Made by a program: the position numbers and the translations under genes. From Smithella sp. (GTDB lineage: Bacteria > Desulfobacterota > Syntrophia > Syntrophales > Smithellaceae): DNA of 8,281 nucleotides. This document shows positions 6,270 through 8,281 of this stretch, piece after piece. Under the pieces are notes generated by a model. It saw only the letters and a list, made by a program, of their open reading frames with translations. It had not been told where the DNA came from and did not search any database. Numbering within the stretch: the first letter of the stretch is position 1; each line of letters starts with the position of its first letter. Location of the stretch: the NCBI GenBank assembly GCA_012797505.1, contig JAAZOZ010000106.1:1-8281 (forward strand), read 5' to 3'.

Positions 6270-7709
6270 CTATTCATCAATTTTGGCCAGTTTTTTGGCC
6301 ATTTTGATTTTCTGGGGAAGATTCCCCAACCGCTGGTACATCACCCGCTGGCTTTGCGGCGGGCCGGCGCCGTGCATGCTCTCCACGAGACAGGTTCCAC
6401 CCGTCATGTTTTCAATGAGACGCAAAACCTTCATCCTTGTCTCGGCCGGAACGCCGTTCACGCCGGCCAGGTATTTCTCCACATACTTGCCGATCTCCGG
6501 ACTCCGCAGGTCCCGGTCAAAAGGCATGGTTGCCATGATGCCCCCGGCCACATCATGCGCCAGGCGGGAAATCTCGTAAATGTGACGCGTGATGTTGTGC
6601 TTCGTACAGTTGGCCAGAAGAGGATCAGGATAATAGGCGCCGCTGGGGGTTCTGGATCCCATGGCCGAACAGGCCACGGAACCCGAATACACCGATTCGG
6701 CCAGATGCATCATCTCCGTGATCTTGTCCTTTACATGGGAGGCGCCGGACGTCCCCTGGCACTGGGCCGCCAGAGCCGTAGCCCCGACGATGACATCCGA
6801 TACCCCGCCCTTGCAACCCCCGTAGTTCTGGCGATGCATCGTGGCGAACCTCTCCACCAATAGACCCGTAAAATCAATCTCTCCGCACATGAATACCCGC
6901 TCCCACGGAACGAAGACATCCTCGAAAACAATGAGGGCCTCTCCACCGACCACACCGTAATCCTTGTTCCCTGCGTCGATCCCCGTCTCGAACTTCCGCT
7001 CCTCGTTCGATTGGCGGCCGAAAATCAGAGTGATCCCCGGCGATTTCAGGGGAATGGCCGCACACACCGCATACGCCTCGTCTCCTTTGGTCATGTTCTG
7101 CGTGGGCATGATGAGAATCTCGTGGCTGTTCACTCCTCCCGTCATATGCGCCTTGGCTCCCCGAATCACAATCCCGTCGGACCGCTTCTCCGTCACATGC
7201 GTGAAGAGATCCGGATCACTCTGATCACTGGGACGTTTGGACCGGTCCCCTTTGGGATCCGTCATCCCCCCCACCACCATCAGGTTCTCCTCCTGAACGT
7301 ATCGAAGAAAATCGCAAAAACGGGAAAAGTAATTCGTCCCATAAACCGCATCGATGTCGTACGTGGTCATGTACGTCGCATTCAGGGCGTCGAATCCCAC
7401 GCACCGCTGGTAGCAGCTTCCCGTCTCATGGGAAATGAGACGCAGCATCTGGACTTTCTTGATGAGATCGTCCACGGACTGATGGATGTGCGTGAAACGG
7501 CTGATCTTCTTGCCCGTCAAATGACTTATGGCCGTCAAAAGATCCTCCGATTCCGGCAGAAGGGCCAACTCATATGTCTTGGCCGCGGCGTTGATGTGAG
7601 GAATGAAACCCGGGTGTGCCGTGATATCCTCCACACGCTCCCCATTGTAATACACGTTCAGGTGCTGGCGCTTCAAACTGTCGATGTAATCCTGCCTGGT
7701 CTTGATCAT
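6270..7709 (-). CDS. 4-hydroxybutyryl-CoA dehydratase / vinylacetyl-CoA delta-isomerase family (4-HPA 3-hydroxylase superfamily)
   Basis: This 479-aa FAD and [4Fe-4S] protein aligns throughout with Clostridium aminobutyricum AbfD, which dehydrates 4-hydroxybutyryl-CoA to crotonyl-CoA by a ketyl-radical route. The cluster ligands of that enzyme, C99, C103, H292 and C299, are all present at the same residue numbers (SCYQRC 98-103; MHRQNYGGC 291-299), as are Y296 and E257. Other shared blocks are MTDPKGDR (149-156), RGAKAH (183-188), ASHVKDK (323-329) and ESMHGAG (443-449). The protein is slightly shorter than AbfD because a loop of about 12 residues near position 405 is missing. AAGGAGG (7714-7720) lies 4 nt before the ATG. 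The start overlaps the stop of the upstream CGGC protein by 4 nt. A related dehydratase acting on another acyl-CoA cannot be excluded. Confidence 0.9.
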   Translation of the reverse strand: MIKTRQDYIDSLKRQHLNVYYNGERVEDITAHPGFIPHINAAAKTYELALLPESEDLLTAISHLTGKKISRFTHIHQSVDDLIKKVQMLRLISHETGSCYQRCVGFDALNATYMTTYDIDAVYGTNYFSRFCDFLRYVQEENLMVVGGMTDPKGDRSKRPSDQSDPDLFTHVTEKRSDGIVIRGAKAHMTGGVNSHEILIMPTQNMTKGDEAYAVCAAIPLKSPGITLIFGRQSNEERKFETGIDAGNKDYGVVGGEALIVFEDVFVPWERVFMCGEIDFTGLLVERFATMHRQNYGGCKGGVSDVIVGATALAAQCQGTSGASHVKDKITEMMHLAESVYSGSVACSAMGSRTPSGAYYPDPLLANCTKHNITRHIYEISRLAHDVAGGIMATMPFDRDLRSPEIGKYVEKYLAGVNGVPAETRMKVLRLIENMTGGTCLVESMHGAGPPQSQRVMYQRLGNLPQKIKMAKKLAKIDE

Positions 7710-8023
7710 GTTCCCTCCTTGTCGATGATACTACCGGCAACAGACCCGGGACTCTTCCGGTCGCTGTCCACCAGGATAAAAAAACCATAATCGGCCTGGT
7801 TGTAATGTTTCAAGGGGCAGACGCTGTGACAGCCGCAAATGAGGAGCATCCCGTCCGGTCGGGGGAAATCGGCAGCTACCCAGGTTACGGCGTCACCCGC
7901 CCGAGTCTTGATTTCCTCCCAGTAGGCCACGCGGTCGTATTTGGGGTTACAGCCTCCACAGAACTTGACGATCACGGTCTTCCCTTCAGTCTTCATATTC
8001 CATGCAATGAGATAGCAGCCCAT
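7706..8023 (-). CDS. Small cysteine-rich CGGCNP-motif protein, function unknown
   Basis: This 105-aa soluble protein has a CGGCNPKYDR motif (C22, C25) followed by a second cluster, C63-G-C65-HSV-C69. The pattern suggests a bound metal or Fe-S cluster, or a redox disulfide pair. The body looks like an alternating alpha/beta fold. I do not recognise a named family. It sits between a GrdB-like protein and the dehydratase, and its stop codon overlaps the dehydratase start (ATGA, 7706-7709), so its expression is tied to that enzyme. The ATG at 8023 is supported by AGGAAG (8029-8034) 5 nt upstream. A second ATG, nine codons in, gives a more typical N-terminus but lacks a clear Shine-Dalgarno. An electron-transfer or maturation partner of the neighbouring reductase or dehydratase is an inference. 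Confidence 0.75.
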   Translation of the reverse strand: MGCYLIAWNMKTEGKTVIVKFCGGCNPKYDRVAYWEEIKTRAGDAVTWVAADFPRPDGMLLICGCHSVCPLKHYNQADYGFFILVDSDRKSPGSVAGSIIDKEGT

Positions 8024-8035
8024 GGCCGCTTCCTG

Positions 8036-8281
8036 TCACGCCCCGGCAAGCCAGAACGGATCGCCCCACTCGTAGGGAAGCGAGACGATGGCGCCGGGCG
8101 TGGCGATCTCGCGAGCGCCGCCCAGAGCATCCTTCAGGATCGCTGTCTGGTTCTCCCGGTCAAACGGCTTGCCCGAGGTATGACCGAGCGGGTAGTTGAC
8201 GAAGAAGGTCCGCGGCGGCTTGACGAGCGTCGTCAGGTCGTAGGCCGAGGACAGAGATACGGTCGGGATGCCTTTCTCTTC
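8036..8281 (-). CDS. C-terminal part of a GrdB-like (glycine/sarcosine/betaine reductase component B family) protein, cut by window end
   Basis: The last 81 codons of a minus-strand gene are present. They read EEKGIPTVSLSSAYDLTTLV, then PPRTFFVNYPLGHTSGKPFD, and end in DPFWLAGA before TGA (8036-8038). The GIPTV strand and the (V/D)xPLGHxxGxPxD block are, from memory, typical of the C-terminal domain of glycine-reductase selenoprotein B relatives. The part that would hold a selenocysteine or cysteine active site lies beyond the window. The stop is 12 nt before the CGGC protein start and in the same frame, so the two are almost certainly in one operon. Assignment rests on a short segment and memory of the family, so confidence is moderate. 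Confidence 0.55.
   Translation of the reverse strand, partial: EEKGIPTVSLSSAYDLTTLVKPPRTFFVNYPLGHTSGKPFDRENQTAILKDALGGAREIATPGAIVSLPYEWGDPFWLAGA

Noticed and set aside
7011..7790. 259-aa plus-strand open frame opposite the dehydratase
   Set aside because: It is antisense to conserved dehydratase codons and spans two genes; the translation is not protein-like.

Overview
The window looks like the chromosome of an anaerobic, probably syntrophic or fermentative bacterium, most likely Desulfobacterota (deltaproteobacterial). This is inferred from gene content and repeat style, not from a marker gene. The content is an oxygen-sensitive 4-hydroxybutyryl-CoA dehydratase-type flavoprotein, a reductase resembling glycine reductase component B, an acrylyl-CoA reductase-type enzyme, an acyl-CoA ligase, and many small palindromic intergenic repeats. 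No rRNA, tRNA or CRISPR array was seen.

Layout. Positions 1-221 are repeat DNA: an imperfect palindrome and a perfect 45-bp direct repeat ending in an ACTTTTTACGAAG-type terminus. Positions 236-2632 hold a two-gene minus-strand operon: an AMP-forming acyl-CoA synthetase, then a LpxL/HtrB-like acyltransferase overlapping it by 4 nt, closed by an intrinsic terminator just past the stop codon. Positions 2633-3191 are non-coding. They contain a long hairpin and a near-consensus sigma-70 promoter that drives a plus-strand membrane acyltransferase (acyltransferase family 3), which probably starts at an internal TTG with a good Shine-Dalgarno.

Positions 4326-5180 are a gene graveyard. They hold the C-terminal scrap of a LivH-type branched-chain amino-acid permease on the minus strand, a MITE-like element (4599-4773) with perfect 17-bp terminal inverted repeats and a 7-bp target duplication, a short doubtful ORF, and a second unrelated palindromic repeat family (4952-5030). 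A YhdH/AcuI-family reductase follows on the plus strand (5181-6179), with an inverted-repeat candidate operator just upstream. It converges on a minus-strand operon of three genes: the C-terminal part of a GrdB-like protein (cut by the window end), a small cysteine-rich CGGC protein, and a 479-aa 4-hydroxybutyryl-CoA dehydratase homologue in which all four Fe-S ligands fall at the same residue numbers as in the Clostridium enzyme.

How the genes may work together. The right-hand genes fit anaerobic short-chain acyl-CoA chemistry: a radical-type dehydratase producing an enoyl-CoA and, across the convergent junction, an enoyl-CoA reductase. The GrdB-like and CGGC proteins are tightly coupled to the dehydratase and are the least understood part. 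The left-hand pair suggests activation of a carboxylic or fatty acid followed by transfer to a lipid acceptor. The acyltransferase has proline where the catalytic acidic residue of the HX4(D/E) motif is normally found.
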